A stretch of 64,000 nt of DNA from Scenedesmus sp. ARA3. Taxonomy: Eukaryota > Chlorophyta > Chlorophyceae > Sphaeropleales > Scenedesmaceae. Shown here one piece after another: positions 45,193 through 56,988 of this stretch. Position 1 is the stretch's first letter. Each line of letters starts with the position of its first letter. The notes below the pieces were generated by a model. The model worked only from the letters and a program-made list of their open reading frames with translations, ran no database searches and had not been told where the DNA came from. The stretch is from positions 196,272 through 260,271 of the forward strand of contig RWJK01001206.1 of assembly GCA_004335835.1 (NCBI GenBank). Reading direction: 5' to 3'. Both the position numbers and the translations under genes were made by a program.

Positions 45193-45808
45193 TCAAAGCG
45201 TCATCTTCTCCCGCACTGCCGCATCCGCCTTTGCCAGCTGCTTATGGTGCTGGCCCAGCTTGTGTGCCGTGGCAAGCCACACAAAGCACATCGCAACACC
45301 TGCTGCTCCTACGCCAGCTTGGCCCAAGCTCCACTGGACATCTGCAGCACGGCAGCAGCAGCAGCAGCAGCAGTGCAGCTTGGCAACTTGCTTTGAAAGC
45401 GCCATGCAGCTTTCAGCAACACCAACCCAAACAAACGGCAACAACACGGGCTTGCTCAGCTGGTAAGGGAATTGCGTGTTTATCTGATAGCAGCGCGTTG
45501 TTTGGAAGATGCAGAAGCCACACGCATTGCATTGCTGGCTAGGTTGACTCACCCAGCACTTGGAAGGAAGCAGCAGCCAGCGCATCCCCCAGCTGCTGCA
45601 CCACCGTGGCAATGCGCATTGTGACAATGATCAGAACCAATGGTGCATGCAAGCACTAGAAACACTGCGCTGTCACCAGCAGTCCACCCACCCAGTACTT
45701 GGAAGGCAGCAGCAGCCAGTGCATCCCCCAGGCGTTGCACCACCGTGTCGATGACAAGCTTGGCCGAGTACTTCTCGTCACGTGACACTACAGTGAACAG
45801 CACCTGGA

Positions 45809-45843
<35 letters not shown>

Positions 45844-46714
45844 TTGATTAGTGCTGAAAGCTTGGCGAGTACTTCTCACTGCGTAACACAACGGTGAACA
45901 GCACCTGCCAGCAGCAGCAGAGCAGCAGCAGCAGCAGCAGCAGCAACAATGAGCATGAGCAGCAGGTGTGCGCCAGCTGCTACGAACTGCGAAAACTGCG
46001 CCAGCGCACAGCATGCATCACTACAAAACCCAACCCCATTGCACGCAACCTGCTAGAAAGTTTCAGCAGTCCAGTCCCTGATTGGGTGATGGAGAAGAGC
46101 AGGCAACACTCAACTACATATCTGCACGCACCTCCCGTGACGGCCTGTACATGGCACACGCAAAGACCTTGCGCACCACCTCAGACACAGCATCCCCATC
46201 AGGGCACTAACACAACAGCAACATACCAACAAACGTCCACGCACCTCCCGTGACGGTCTTACACAGCATACGCAATAAGACCTTGCCTACCACCCGAGGC
46301 ATAGCCACACTGGTATAACCACAACATAACCAACTGCAAACGCCTACCCACTCCCGTGATGGCCGATATACTGCGTAGGCAAAGACCTTGCGCACCACTT
46401 CAAACAGCAATACTGGCAGAACTAACAACATAACCAACTTCAAACGCCCACCCACCTCGCCTGAAGGCCTGCAGACGGCGTATGCAAAGACCTTGCGCAC
46501 CACCTCAAAGATAACAACCACGACAGGGCACAAACACACCAGTGAGCATAATAACACATGTGCACGCACCTCCCGTGATGGCCTGTACACTGCATAAGCG
46601 AAGACTTTTCGCACCACCTCAAACACAGCCACCATGGCAGGGCTGGGGGCGCTGCTGATGCTGCAGATGCCCGCCAGGCAGATCAGAGGACCCAGGCCCA
46701 AGGCGGCCTGCAGC

Positions 46715-46796
<82 letters not shown>

Positions 46797-48043
46797 CAGC
46801 AATTGTCAATGACATCAGCAGCACCACAGCAGGGCTGGGGGCGCTGCTGATGCTGCTGCAGCAGCAGCAGGATAGAATGTGTGTGACTTTGCGGCAGCAC
46901 CATTGAAGGTCTGGCAAGCTGCTCAATTACATCTACCATTGAAACAACTCTTAACTGGACATTCCAGCTGGCTGCTGGTTGCAAAGAGGTGCATCGGCAG
47001 GATGCACGCTTCTGCTGCTGCGATACAGTCTACTCTGTACAGAAACGCCAGCCGGCTGCAACACATAAAGCCGATAAACTTCCTGCAACCCACACCTGCA
47101 TGCCTAGGTAGCGCAGCAGGCTGCTCATGGCAAAGAGTTGCATCAGCAGGAGTGCAGTCTTTGTACACGGAAGGACTAGTCACTGCCGAGCACAAGCTGC
47201 TGAGTGGTTGAAACTCCCACCTATGCGCCTGGGCAGCGCAGCAGGCGCCACCCAGACACTATCATACACCCTTGCAACTGCAAAGACCAACCGACCAGCC
47301 AAACTCTTACCTGCATGCCTAGGTAGCGCAGCAGGCTGCTGGTGGCGAAGAGCTGCATCAGCAGCATGCATGCTGCGTATGCTTTACTGCACTCGTTTTG
47401 TGTGCAGAAGACCACCCTGATGCAGTACAATCTGCCTGTAATCCACCAACCTTACCTGCATGCCTAGGCAGCGCAGCAGGCTGCTGGTTGCAAAGAGCTG
47501 CATCAACAGGATGCATGCTGCGTATGCTTTACTGCACTCATTTCGTTGCAGATCCAGCCTGATGCAGTAAAATCTGCCATCAGTTTACAACCCTCACCTG
47601 CATGCCTAGGTAGCGCAGCAGGCTGCTGGTTGCAAAGAGCTGCATCAGCAGGATGCATGCAGCGGACCAGGTGTTGAGCGCAGCAAAGAAGGCTGTGCGC
47701 TGCGAGGGGCCCCGCACAGAGGTGGACACCACCAGCGCGCGCTGGAAGTACATCAGCGATCCCACAACCTGTTTGATAGGATAGCAGCAGCAGCAGCGGC
47801 GGCGGCGGCGGCGGTGACGCAGCAGCAGGGGATTTGAATGAAAGTGGACACCACTAGCGCGCGCTGGAAGTACATCAGCGAGCCGACCACCTGCAGGCAG
47901 CAGCAGCAGCAGCAGCAGTTATGGTCAGCTTTGTGTAGTAACAAAGGGCATCAAAGAAGGCTGTGCGCTGCGAGGGGCCCCGCACAGAAGTCGAGACTAC
48001 AAGAGCGCGCTGGAAGTGCATCAGTGAGCCGACGACCTGAGAG

Positions 48044-48074
<31 letters not shown>

Positions 48075-51000
48075 ACTGATGGTCAAGTTTGTGTATTAAC
48101 AATGGGCAGCAAAGAAGGCTGTGCGCTGCGAGGGGCAGCATGCGGAGGTGGGCACCACTAGAGCGCGCTGGAAGTACATCAGTGAGCCAACCACCTGAAA
48201 GACGCAACAGCAGCAGCAGCACTTATGGTCCCGTTCGTGTGGTAACAATGGGCAGCGAAGAAGGCTGTGCGCTGAGAGGGGCCCCGTACAGAAGTCGAGA
48301 CTACAAGAGCGCGCTGGAAGTACATGAGGGAGCCGACAACCTGTGTGGTTTTATCACAAGCGGCAGCAGCGGCGGCAGCAGCTGCAGCAGTAAGAACTAC
48401 GGCGCATTTAAGAACAGGGATGCCATACTAAGCAACATGACTTTTCATGGTCAAACGTCCCAATAACCTGAGGCACACGCGCACAGAATGCAGCGCAAAC
48501 GCAAACCCCTCTGCCAGCTCAGGGGCCTGCATGCGGTGCTGGAAGTTATCTTGCTGCGCACGACACCCACACTTCATACACACATGACTGCACCAAAACA
48601 ATTTCAAATTCAAAAAGGTACCACAGACTGCACTGCCGCCACTCACATAGGTCAGCAGCAGGTTGCCGCACAGCATCAGCAGGTATCTGCTGCGCAGGAT
48701 CATCTGGAAGCCCAGCAGCACATTGCGCAGCCTTAGCCCTAGCTGCTCCGGCAAGCTCCTGCTGCTGCTGCTGCTGCTGCCGCAGGGCGCTGCAGCCAGC
48801 TTCCCTTGCGCTGCTGCTGCTGCCGGCTCCGTTGCTGCTGCTGCTGCCACAGCTGCAGAAGCAGCAAGTTTAAATGTTACACTCCCTTTCTCAGCGTCAC
48901 TCGCGCGCCGCTTCAACTGCGCTGCCTCCCTGCTGCTGGCGGTTGTTAGGAAACAACATTCCTGCGCCGCAGCTGCGCTGCCAGCTGCTGCTGCTGCATG
49001 CCCATGCGTTCCCGCTGCCACCCCTGCTGCTGATGTGGCAGTAAAGCTATGCACACCCCCAGCCAAGGGCCGTACCCTGCATACCAGCTGTGCAGCCAGC
49101 AGCTGCAGCACCGCAGATCCTAAAATCAGCCCAGATGCAGGTGCTACTGCTGATGCGTCTCCTGCCCCTGCCGCACCACTGCCGCTGCTGCTGCTGCTGG
49201 CTCTTTCGGCCACAAGTCCTGCTGCCCAAGCAACCAGCATGGCCATGAGAGAGCCCATCAACTGCCCGAGTGTGGCACCAGCTGATATGAAGCCAAACAG
49301 GCGGGCACCGGCCTGCAACAGCAGCAGCAGCGGCAGCAGCAGCATGAATGGTAGGTGTGAGCCCATGAGCTGCCCCAGTGTGGCACCAGCTGAGATGCAG
49401 CCAAAAAGGCGAGCGCCGGCCTGCGGCAGCAGCACAGCACCTTCTAGTAAACAGATAGTCAGCACATATACACAAATAGTCAACAGAGTCATTATACAGT
49501 CAACACTAAATCACACCTCAGGCATGAAGGCGTCCAAGCGCAGCGCGCCCAAAAGCTGCTGATGCACAACAGGTTCATCACATTGACCCAACCCTGAAAT
49601 ATAACAATAAAACAGAAATAGAACGCACCTCAGGTGTGAAGGCGTCTGCGCAGCGCGCCCACAGGCTGCTGATGCACACCAGGTTCATCACGTTGACCCA
49701 CACGTAGAAGGCTCCACGCAGCAGCCGCTGCGGCCGGCTCAGCAATGGATCGCCGTGCCGGCTGCTGACAGAGCGCCTTCTGCTGCTGCTGCTGCTGGTG
49801 GTATTGCTGCTGCTTGCGCTTCTGTTGCTGCCCGCATCAGTGCCTTGGCTTTGTGGGGCTGCCTCATGTGCCTGCTGCACCTGCTGCAGAAGATGGCGAA
49901 GGGTGCCGGCAGCAGGGCCCGCTGCCGCTGCTGCTGCTGCCGCCGCTGCTGCAGGAGGGCAGCCACTGCTGGAGCTTCTGCTGCGCCTGCTGCCACGGCT
50001 CAGCAAGCTACTGCTGCTGCTGCTGCTGCTGCCGCTGCTTCTGCTGCTGCTTCTGCTGCCGTTGTTGCTGCCCCGCTGTGCATGGTGCGGCTGATGGCTG
50101 TTTGTGCCAGCGTGATATTGTTGTGCCGGATCCTGCCCTGGCGGTGAGTCTGATATGTGCAAACGTAGGCCATGATACACCGCATGCACTGGCACTGCTG
50201 CTGCTGCTGCTGTACTGTGAACCAAAGGTACATGTTGAAAAGATGGTCCATGCGCTAGCACCTGCCTGCTCCAATGCTGCTGCTGCTGCTGCTGCTGCTG
50301 CAAGTGCTGCTGGGTGAGTCCTACTGGCTCAACTGGCAGAAGCTGCGGCTTGCTGTGCTGCTGCTGCTGCTGCTGCTGCCAATGCTGTAAGTTCTGCTGC
50401 AACTGATGAGGTAACGCTCCTGCAAGGACTGAGTCAATGGCTGCATAGCTGTACAAGAAATAGAACACTGCATGGGAGAGGGATGCGTGAAACCGTCAGC
50501 AGCAGCAGCAGCAGCAGCGTGTCAGGTTAGAAAGTGCAATGTCAGACGGTATTAGTTGCAGGGGCAGTGCAGCAATGCATTATGATGCTCTGTATGTCAG
50601 CAGGCAGCGTGTGCTGCTGCATAATCAACAGTTCACAAGCCTGCCAGCTTACCTAGCAACACTCCTGCCATAAAGTAATAGAACTGCTGCAATGCTACCT
50701 CCCTGCAGCAGCAACAGCAGCATCGGCAGCAGCGTTGCAGTGTCAGCGATGCAGTGGCAAACACTGTTCTGAGCCAACTTGTGATGTTCGACGCGCTGCG
50801 TGGCATCGCTCCCAGTGCAGCTGCTGCTGCTGCTGCAGCTGCTGCTGTTGTCAAACGCACCTGCTGTTGGGGTGGCTTCTCGAAAGGAAGGCTGAGGCAG
50901 CTGGTATGAACAGCAGCGTCACAGCCAGCGTGCATGCACACAGTGCTGGCAGGCTTGATGTGCCTGCAGCCCACAGCACGAGGCAGTGCAAGCAAAGTGA

Positions 51001-51796
51001 ACATCAACAACATGGCGCACGGTGTCAAACCTAACACGCGCAGGTTACTATAAACCAAATCCTGGCAGCTGCCTGGGTGCATAGAGCAGTCTTGCACAAC
51101 GCTGCACTGCAATGCACCGCACTGACTGCAGAGCAGAGCAGAGCAGAGCATGCACGGATTAGCCTTGAGGACCCAGCTGCTTTGCTGCTGCTGGGCATGT
51201 TTGCCTGTATGGCAGGCCAGCCAGCCGCTGCAATGCAACCTGGCCATGGCTTTGCATTTGCAGAACCTGAATAATAAAAGACTATGAGCTCACCAAGGGA
51301 TATGCCTGCATCCTCCCGCAAAGGCAGCAGCAGGAAGTACGAACCCAGCAACTGCAGCACAAGGCGGGCAGCCAGTAGTGTCAGGAGCTTGTGGCTGCGC
51401 TTCTATAGCTCGTCCTGAACAATTGGGGCTTGGTGTAGCATGTGAGCAAGCAAGATTTTGAAACCACAGTGGTGCACAAGATGGTTTGAGCTATGGTTAG
51501 CCTGCTTGCATTTCCATAGTGTAGAGCAGCACTGCGTGGTGTGCAGGCAGATGCTGGCCATAGGCTGCGCCCACATATGTTCTACTTACACTGAAGAGGG
51601 CGAAGAAGCTGTACAGCACTGATGGCACCTGCAAGACGATCAACCCAGCATCCAAGGGTCATTGCTGCTGCTGTTGCTCCTGTTGCCCGCTCGGACTGCA
51701 TGCTGCCTGGCACCTTACCTCATGCGCGTGTACATGTACGAAGACACAAAGAGTGCGATGCAGCAGGCCGCGAAAGCTGCGTGCTGTCTTTTGCAT
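45193..51796 (-). CDS. ATP/ADP-translocase-like MFS transporter
   Basis: Ten minus-strand exons join in frame to 822 aa: 51796-51719, 51628-51590, 51402-51294, 50820-50653, 50467-49629, 49312-48647, 47768-47598, 46707-46570, 45803-45692, 45341-45193. The N-terminus HAHEVPSVLYSFFALFS then LGSYFLLLPLRED matches the start of bacterial NTP/NDP-exchange-type carriers. Further family blocks are AFYVWVNVMNL, ARLFGFISAGATLGQLMGS, QRTAFFAALNTWSAACILLMQL, VFEVVRKVFAYAVYRPSREV and the signature LFTVVSRDEKYSAKLVIDTV then QRLGDALA. Many hydrophobic segments are present. Two long low-complexity inserts (Gln/Ser-rich in exon 5, Ala/Ser-rich in exon 6) make it much longer than bacterial relatives. The substrate and membrane cannot be told from the sequence. 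Exon 4 reads a Cys run through a CTG tract and is the weakest part. Confidence 0.8.
45550..45642 (-). repeat. Decoy of transporter exon 9 end
   Basis: Minus-strand 45642-45551 repeats the exon 9 end (VVQQLGDALAAASFQVLG) and a GTGAGT donor. The intact donor is at 45691. Confidence 0.88.
45862..45945 (-). repeat. Decoy of transporter exon 9 start with (CAG)n
   Basis: Minus-strand 45904-45862 encodes VLFTVVLRSEKYSP, a diverged copy of VLFTVVSRDEKYSA at 45803. Both follow (CTG)n tracts in the transcript direction. Confidence 0.88.
46125..46515 (-). repeat. Four decoys of transporter exon 8 end
   Basis: Minus-strand copies of EVVRKVFAYAVYRPSRE plus donor lie near 46510-46450, 46407-46348, 46300-46240 and 46190-46128, after the intact exon end at 46570. 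Unit length is about 105-115 bases. Some carry frame changes (the third has an extra base near CGCAATAAGACC). Confidence 0.93.
46712..46875. repeat. Long (CAG)n run and duplicated exon 8 fragment
   Basis: About 26 CAG units at 46715-46795 precede (minus strand) the acceptor of transporter exon 8. At 46826-46870 the block AGGGCTGGGGGCGCTGCTGA, which is part of exon 8, is repeated. Confidence 0.9.
46960..47530 (-). repeat. Five decoys of transporter exon 7 end
   Basis: The exon 7 end (LLMQLFATSSLLRYLGMQ, intact donor after 47598) is copied on the minus strand near 47525-47455, 47372-47308, 47250-47215, 47160-47095 and 47000-46965. Most keep GT donors (GTAAGG, GTAAGA, GTGGGA, GTGTGG). Identity falls with distance from the intact exon. 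Confidence 0.94.
47835..48350 (-). repeat. Four decoys of transporter exon 7 start
   Basis: VVGSLMYFQRALVVSTSVRG, intact from 47768, is copied on the minus strand from about 47890, 48038, 48195 and 48343. All keep a CAG acceptor region. Unit length is about 120-155 bases. So exon 7 is flanked by arrays on both sides. Confidence 0.94.
49365..49432 (-). repeat. Decoy of transporter exon 6 start
   Basis: Minus-strand copy AGARLFGCISAGATLGQLMG at about 49426-49365; the intact exon (AGARLFGFISAGATLGQLMG) begins at 49312. Both follow GCAG. Confidence 0.92.
49510..49600 (-). repeat. Decoy of transporter exon 5 end
   Basis: Minus-strand 49592-49515 repeats the exon 5 end (WVNVMNLVCISSLWA) with a GTGTGA donor replacing GTGCGT at 49628. 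Confidence 0.88.
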
Positions 51797-52176
51797 TGCA
51801 GATTTTGGTCCCACGCTCCCAGTCCACGGCGTCGCCAAGCGATCAGAAGGACTTTGCTATCTTCTTTCGATAATCAAGTATTCATCCGTGATTTCATTTC
51901 AGCCCTTTACAAAGTACGCGGACAGCGCAGGCCCGACGCATTTCGTTCGTTGCTGTACACACTCGCATGTCGTCTGCAGTGAGTACCGTAAGAACACCAC
52001 TACAAAGCAATCAAAACATTACGTCAGGTCAGTGAGGGTGTGCTTCATCCGCGCACGCGCTCGGGCCCTTCAGTCAAACATACCAGTGTCACATGTGCAA
52101 CTTGACTGATCAATGCCAGCTGTCTGCAGCAAGGCAGCTGCAAGGCCCTGCCAATGCTTCCAGCAGTGCTGCTGAC
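51797..52176. promoter_or_regulatory. Upstream region of the transporter gene
   Basis: 380 bases between the transporter start codon and the stop of the RSPH14-like gene, both minus strand. It should hold the transporter promoter. No clear motif or gene was seen. Confidence 0.4.
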
Positions 52177-54244
52177 TCAAGGTTTCGCACAAACACCCGG
52201 CCAAGTAGCGAAGCTAGCCATGCGTGCTGCTGTTTCTGCTGCCTTGCAGATCAGGCTTGATGATGTCTGCTGCTGCAGATCCTGCACCAGCTCCTTTGCA
52301 CCAGCCTGCTGCAGCTGTGTCCGACACTGGGGGTGCTCAGCTAGGTTGGTCACTGTCTGCAGGATGTTGACTATCAGCTCCTCCTGCTGACTGCCTGGCT
52401 TCAGCTGCTCCAGCTGCCCTTGCTGGGCAGCCAGCACACGCACAAGCTGAGGCACTGCATCTGCCTGCAGCCAACAGGAGGCAGCAGCAATGTTGAGTAC
52501 AAGCAGCAAAAGTTCTAGTTTTCAGCAGTACCGTCAGGTTTTTTGTGAATGGTTTGGTGCAGCAGCTTTCTGCTGGTGTAGGCGCAGAGCTGCTGGAAAG
52601 CACAAGATGTGTGCACTCACCTCATGCAGCGCCACCTTTGCCTGCTTGGACAGTGACACCATCATTAATGCAGCAGCTGCGGCACACGCCTGGCCAGCGG
52701 ATGCTGCAGTCACCAGCTGTAGCAGCACCAGCACGCAGCCAGCTTCAACCGCCTGCAGGACAACAGGGGAAAGCTCGAATATAAAGATGCTCAAACAGCT
52801 GGTTGTTTCCATGGCTCCATCAAGGTGCTATGCCAGAGCACTGCTCAGCAACGCTATTTTGCAGAGACATGGAACCGGCATAAAAAAAGTACCTGCATAA
52901 ACAGCAGAGGCGACACGGCCCGCACCTGTGTCCTGCCATCCTCCTGTGTTGACATGAGGGCAGCTAGCAGCCTGGTTGCCCCCAGCCTCACTGGCTCTGG
53001 CGTGTTGCTGTTGCTGATGAGCGCTGCTAGCTTGGGTACTGCATGTGCTAAGTGAATGAGTTTGGTCAGCGCATCATGGTTGTGGCGAACCTGCGGATAT
53101 GCAGCACAGTAGCACATCTAAGAGCATGACATGCAGAAGCGCAATGAGCAGCAAGTTCTGCCTGTGGTAGCGATTAGTTGGCATTAACGGCTGGTGATCA
53201 CAGAGGGAGGGTAGGAATACATCACGCAAGTCAGACCACAGCAATCTGTCAATTCACTTTTGCAGGGCTGCCCTCCTGGCAGCTGGCTTACCTGTGTGCA
53301 GTGCACCAGCAGTTCCAGTGCTTGTGCTGCTCTGCCTGCCTCCTCCTGCTGCACATGCCCAAGCAGCTGCCTCATAGCCCCCTGTTCCTGCATGAGTGCT
53401 GTTCTCAGCGCCTCAAAGTGTGCTGCTGCACACAGCGCGCCATACACTGCGTCTTTGACTGCTGCACTGGGCTGCTTGAGTAGCTGCAGCAGCTGCGGCA
53501 GGCCACCATGCTGCAGCATGTCCCTGCAGCCAACTTCGCTGGCCACCAGGGACTGCAGGGTAGTGGCTGCTGATGCTTGCAGGGACTCATCAGGAGCCTG
53601 CAGGGGAACCACACAGATTATCGCTGTTCAACTCATGGCAATGTGATACAGCTGGCGGCGTTGGGTTCATTGTGGCGAGTGGCTAGTGCTGGGTGTTACG
53701 GTTCGCCAGCGCATAAAGCACAGCTGCTGTAAACAATGCTGCTCTGTCCATTATGTGGCACATATGCTGGCACATACCCCTAGCAGCTCCACCAACGCCG
53801 GTGTGATGCCTGCAGTGATGCACTGGATGCGCTTGAGTGGCATGCAGAGCATCTCCTTGGCTGCAACCACTGCCTTTGCCTTGATAACAGCATTGTCGCT
53901 GCGCAGCTGGCCTACCTGCAATGCCACCACAACCAAAAACACGTGTGATAATTGCAACTTGGATGAGGTTGCTGGAAGTGGTGGTGATCATGTAAGCAGG
54001 CCATGCGTGTGGCGTGCTGGGGTCACATGTCAACTGTGTGTCTCTTGTGGTGCGACCTGGCCCTTGCAGCTATACCAAGGCAGGTGCAAGCGTTGCTATT
54101 CTCAGTGCAAGCTGGACTCACGATCTTGCCATAAGCGTAGCCTTCAAATGCTGGTGTCACAGCATCTGATGGTTGCTGCTGGGGGTATGGCTTGGCAGCA
54201 AACCTTGCTATATGCTTGCTGTTGGCTTCAAAGCCTGAAGCCAT
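52177..54244 (-). CDS. RSPH14: Armadillo-repeat radial-spoke protein (RSPH14/RSP8 type)
   Basis: Six minus-strand exons, all phase 0, give 383 aa: 54244-54122, 53915-53778, 53597-53292, 53090-52926, 52752-52621, 52464-52177. ARM-type helices run through the protein (QLRSDNAVIKAKAVVAAKEM, GITPALVELL, GLPQLLQLLKQPSAAVKDAV, AVPKLAALISNSNTPEPVRL, AVPQLVRVLAAQ). The N-terminal AFEGYAYGKI and the C-terminal CKAAETAARMASFATWPG correspond to the ends of RSPH14, and the length is similar. RSPH14/RSP8 is a component of ciliary radial spokes. The neighbouring divergent gene is another radial-spoke protein, which supports the call. Other ARM proteins remain possible. Introns are short and clean, without decoy exon edges. 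Confidence 0.72.
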
Positions 54245-54601
54245 GTCACTAGTTGTATGCAGTCTGCTTCAGAAGCCAGCACACGGTGTTCAACCTAATG
54301 AGCTTCCGCAGCGACAACCCATACTTGCGATGTGATGACAGCAACCGTGGCCGCTGAGTTATGCATGTGCGTCGATAACTTGAATATTGTTTCAGTATCA
54401 ACACTTTAAAGATTAAGATCGGTTCACACCAGTCGTTGAGTGAATGAAAAGTGACCAGGGTTTGACTGACACATGACGTCGTGATTGGGACGTTTGACCA
54501 CAAGCTTGATGCACGAATACGTGTTTGTCGCAAACATTGGTTCAGTAGATGTGGTGGATTATGCTCGGCTGATCCGCTGTCACGTTACCAAGGAATTCCT
54601 G
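54245..54601. promoter_or_regulatory. Bidirectional promoter of two radial-spoke genes
   Basis: 357 bases lie between the start codons of the divergent RSPH14-like and RSP4/6 genes. Shared control of both axonemal genes is likely but inferred. I did not find an exact repeated operator-like motif. Confidence 0.55.
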
Positions 54602-56939
54602 ATGGCGAGCAGTAGTGCAGCCCAGGTGCAGGAGGCTCTCGCCCTGCTGCAAAAGACGTCTTCAACAAATGGAGGATCACTGTATGAACAGCTGACGAAG
54701 TTGATTGTCAAGGTGCTGCTTGACATCTGCTTCAGCCTGGCATGGCTATTTGTAGCAGGCACTATGCAAGTACTCAAGCAGCAGCTGTGTGGTCCTGTCT
54801 CAACAGGTGCTTGATGAGAAGCCAGCCAACCCAGTAGATGTGCTGGAGACAGCCCTTCTAAACAAGAAAGCTGCAGGCGGTGCCGGCAACACAGAGGTTG
54901 TGGGCCCAGCAGCGGTGAGCTCCATCCAGCAGCTCTTGCTTGGTATGCATGTGCTGTTGCTAGTGCGTACCCTGTGCTGTGGAATACAAAGGCTGACTTT
55001 TCCGCATCTCTGTTGATGCAGTCCATTGCAGACACAGCAAGGACTGTAGCAGCAACCAAGCTGTACGGGTGAGCAAGGACGTTCATGGATTCATCACCAC
55101 AGCTTCAAGCCACTGCAGGGCATCAGGCAGCCGCGTGTTCATGCAGTTGCCTTACGCAAAGCTCCAAACAGCCAGCACTACACGTTGCAGTTTTTTACAG
55201 ACATACCCCAGCATGTGCTTGCAATAGTTTTGAGCAGCAGGCATCATGTTGCTGCTGCGCAATTTGCCGTACTCCACGCTCCTGCTGCTGCAGGGCATCA
55301 GATGTGCCAATAGACCCAGAGACAGGCGAGCCAGTAGAAGTTGACACACCAAACGAGGTGAATTTGGACGCTGCTGCAGGCCACCAAGCCTTCTGCAGAA
55401 CAGCAGCTTTGATTGCAATGGCTCACATAAAGGACAGACATGACGGGTGGCGCAACACCCCCTGTGCACAGTCTTGCCATGGCTGCGTTGCTCGTAGCAT
55501 TGAACATGCTAAATACCCAACCATGCACGTCACTGCTCCTGCTGTTGCTGCCGCTGATGGCATATGGTGCTGGCTGCCGCTGCCCTTGCCCACATGCAGT
55601 ATGACTGTGAGGACATCCTGGGCGATGCTGCGCTGTTTGATGCACTGGGTGTGGGCCTGGGCAGGCGCGAGATGATGGACGTGGCGCTGGCAGTAAAGAA
55701 GCTGGGGGAGGACCCTCGCAAGGCAGTGGCGACGGTGCGTGCAGCGGTGTAAATGTGCAGCAGCAACGCATGCGGCAGCTGATGTGCAACAGGTGAGCTG
55801 CCATGCTCTGGCTGCAGCAGTGCAGTGGTTGCAGGAGCATGGGTTTGAACCCCAGCAATCATGTCCTTTGTGCTCAGACAAGCACGGGCAGCGACTGCCG
55901 CCAACTCTGATGTTGTGTCTGCTGCCGTTGATGTGGGACATCTGTTCGCAGGTGCGCTTCTTTGGTAAGTTTTTTGGCACGCATGCAGACTACTACGTGT
56001 TTGAGACCACGCTCAAGTCGCCGCCAGAAGAGCCAGAGCAGCAGCCGGGTGAGCAAGCAGCAGCACCCAAACAGCCTTGTGCACCACCAGCATGTTGCCC
56101 ATATGGATTCCAGGCATATATTGCACATAGCTCTCACACAGGCAGCCTTGCTGCTTAGGGCTGTGTAGCAGCAGGTGTATAGAGTGCTCCTCTGCAACGT
56201 TGTCGCTCCTGCAAGCAGTTCATACGGAATGCGCAACACACACCAACTCACGACAGCGCCCAAGCCTGACTAGCTGCTTGAAATTCATGGCCGCTGCTGT
56301 AGGCGAGGCTGAGGTTCCACTGGAGTGGAACAGCGGCTCCAACGGCTATGTCTACTGGGTGTCCAACTACCTGGGAGGGCCGCTGACTCAGCTGCCACAT
56401 GTGACGCCAGCACAGGTGCGGCAGCAGCAGCAGCATACCACAGCAAAGGTTTGTGCTTCAGCTGATGAAAAACTTGTCCCAGTATTACACCCAATGACGT
56501 GTGAGGATGAGCTGTGCAGCCAGATGATGCCATGCCGTGCATCACCATCACGCTCATTATGCAGTCACGACCACCTGCTGTTCACCCAAAGCTGAGCAAC
56601 ACCTGTTGGTGCATGTTCATTGGGTGCAGATCAAGGCGGCGCGCAGCCTGAAGCGGCTGCTGACGGGCCGACTCAGCAGCGCAGTCAGCAGCTACCCAGT
56701 CTTCCCAGGCAACGAGGCAAACTTCCTGCGAGCACAGGTGACAGCAACAGCAGCAACAGCACCGGCAGCAGCGGAGCATAACAGGCATGCAGGCTGCAAG
56801 CCATTTATGCGCATATCTTGACCGCTGAGGCGGCAAGTCGACCAGCAGCTGCAATGCTGCACGTACCCGGAGAACCCTGCCTTGATAGTTCTGCTGTATC
56901 TACCAGCGCCTCCCAGGATGAGCGGAGATGTAGACTGTG

Positions 56940-56988
<49 letters not shown>

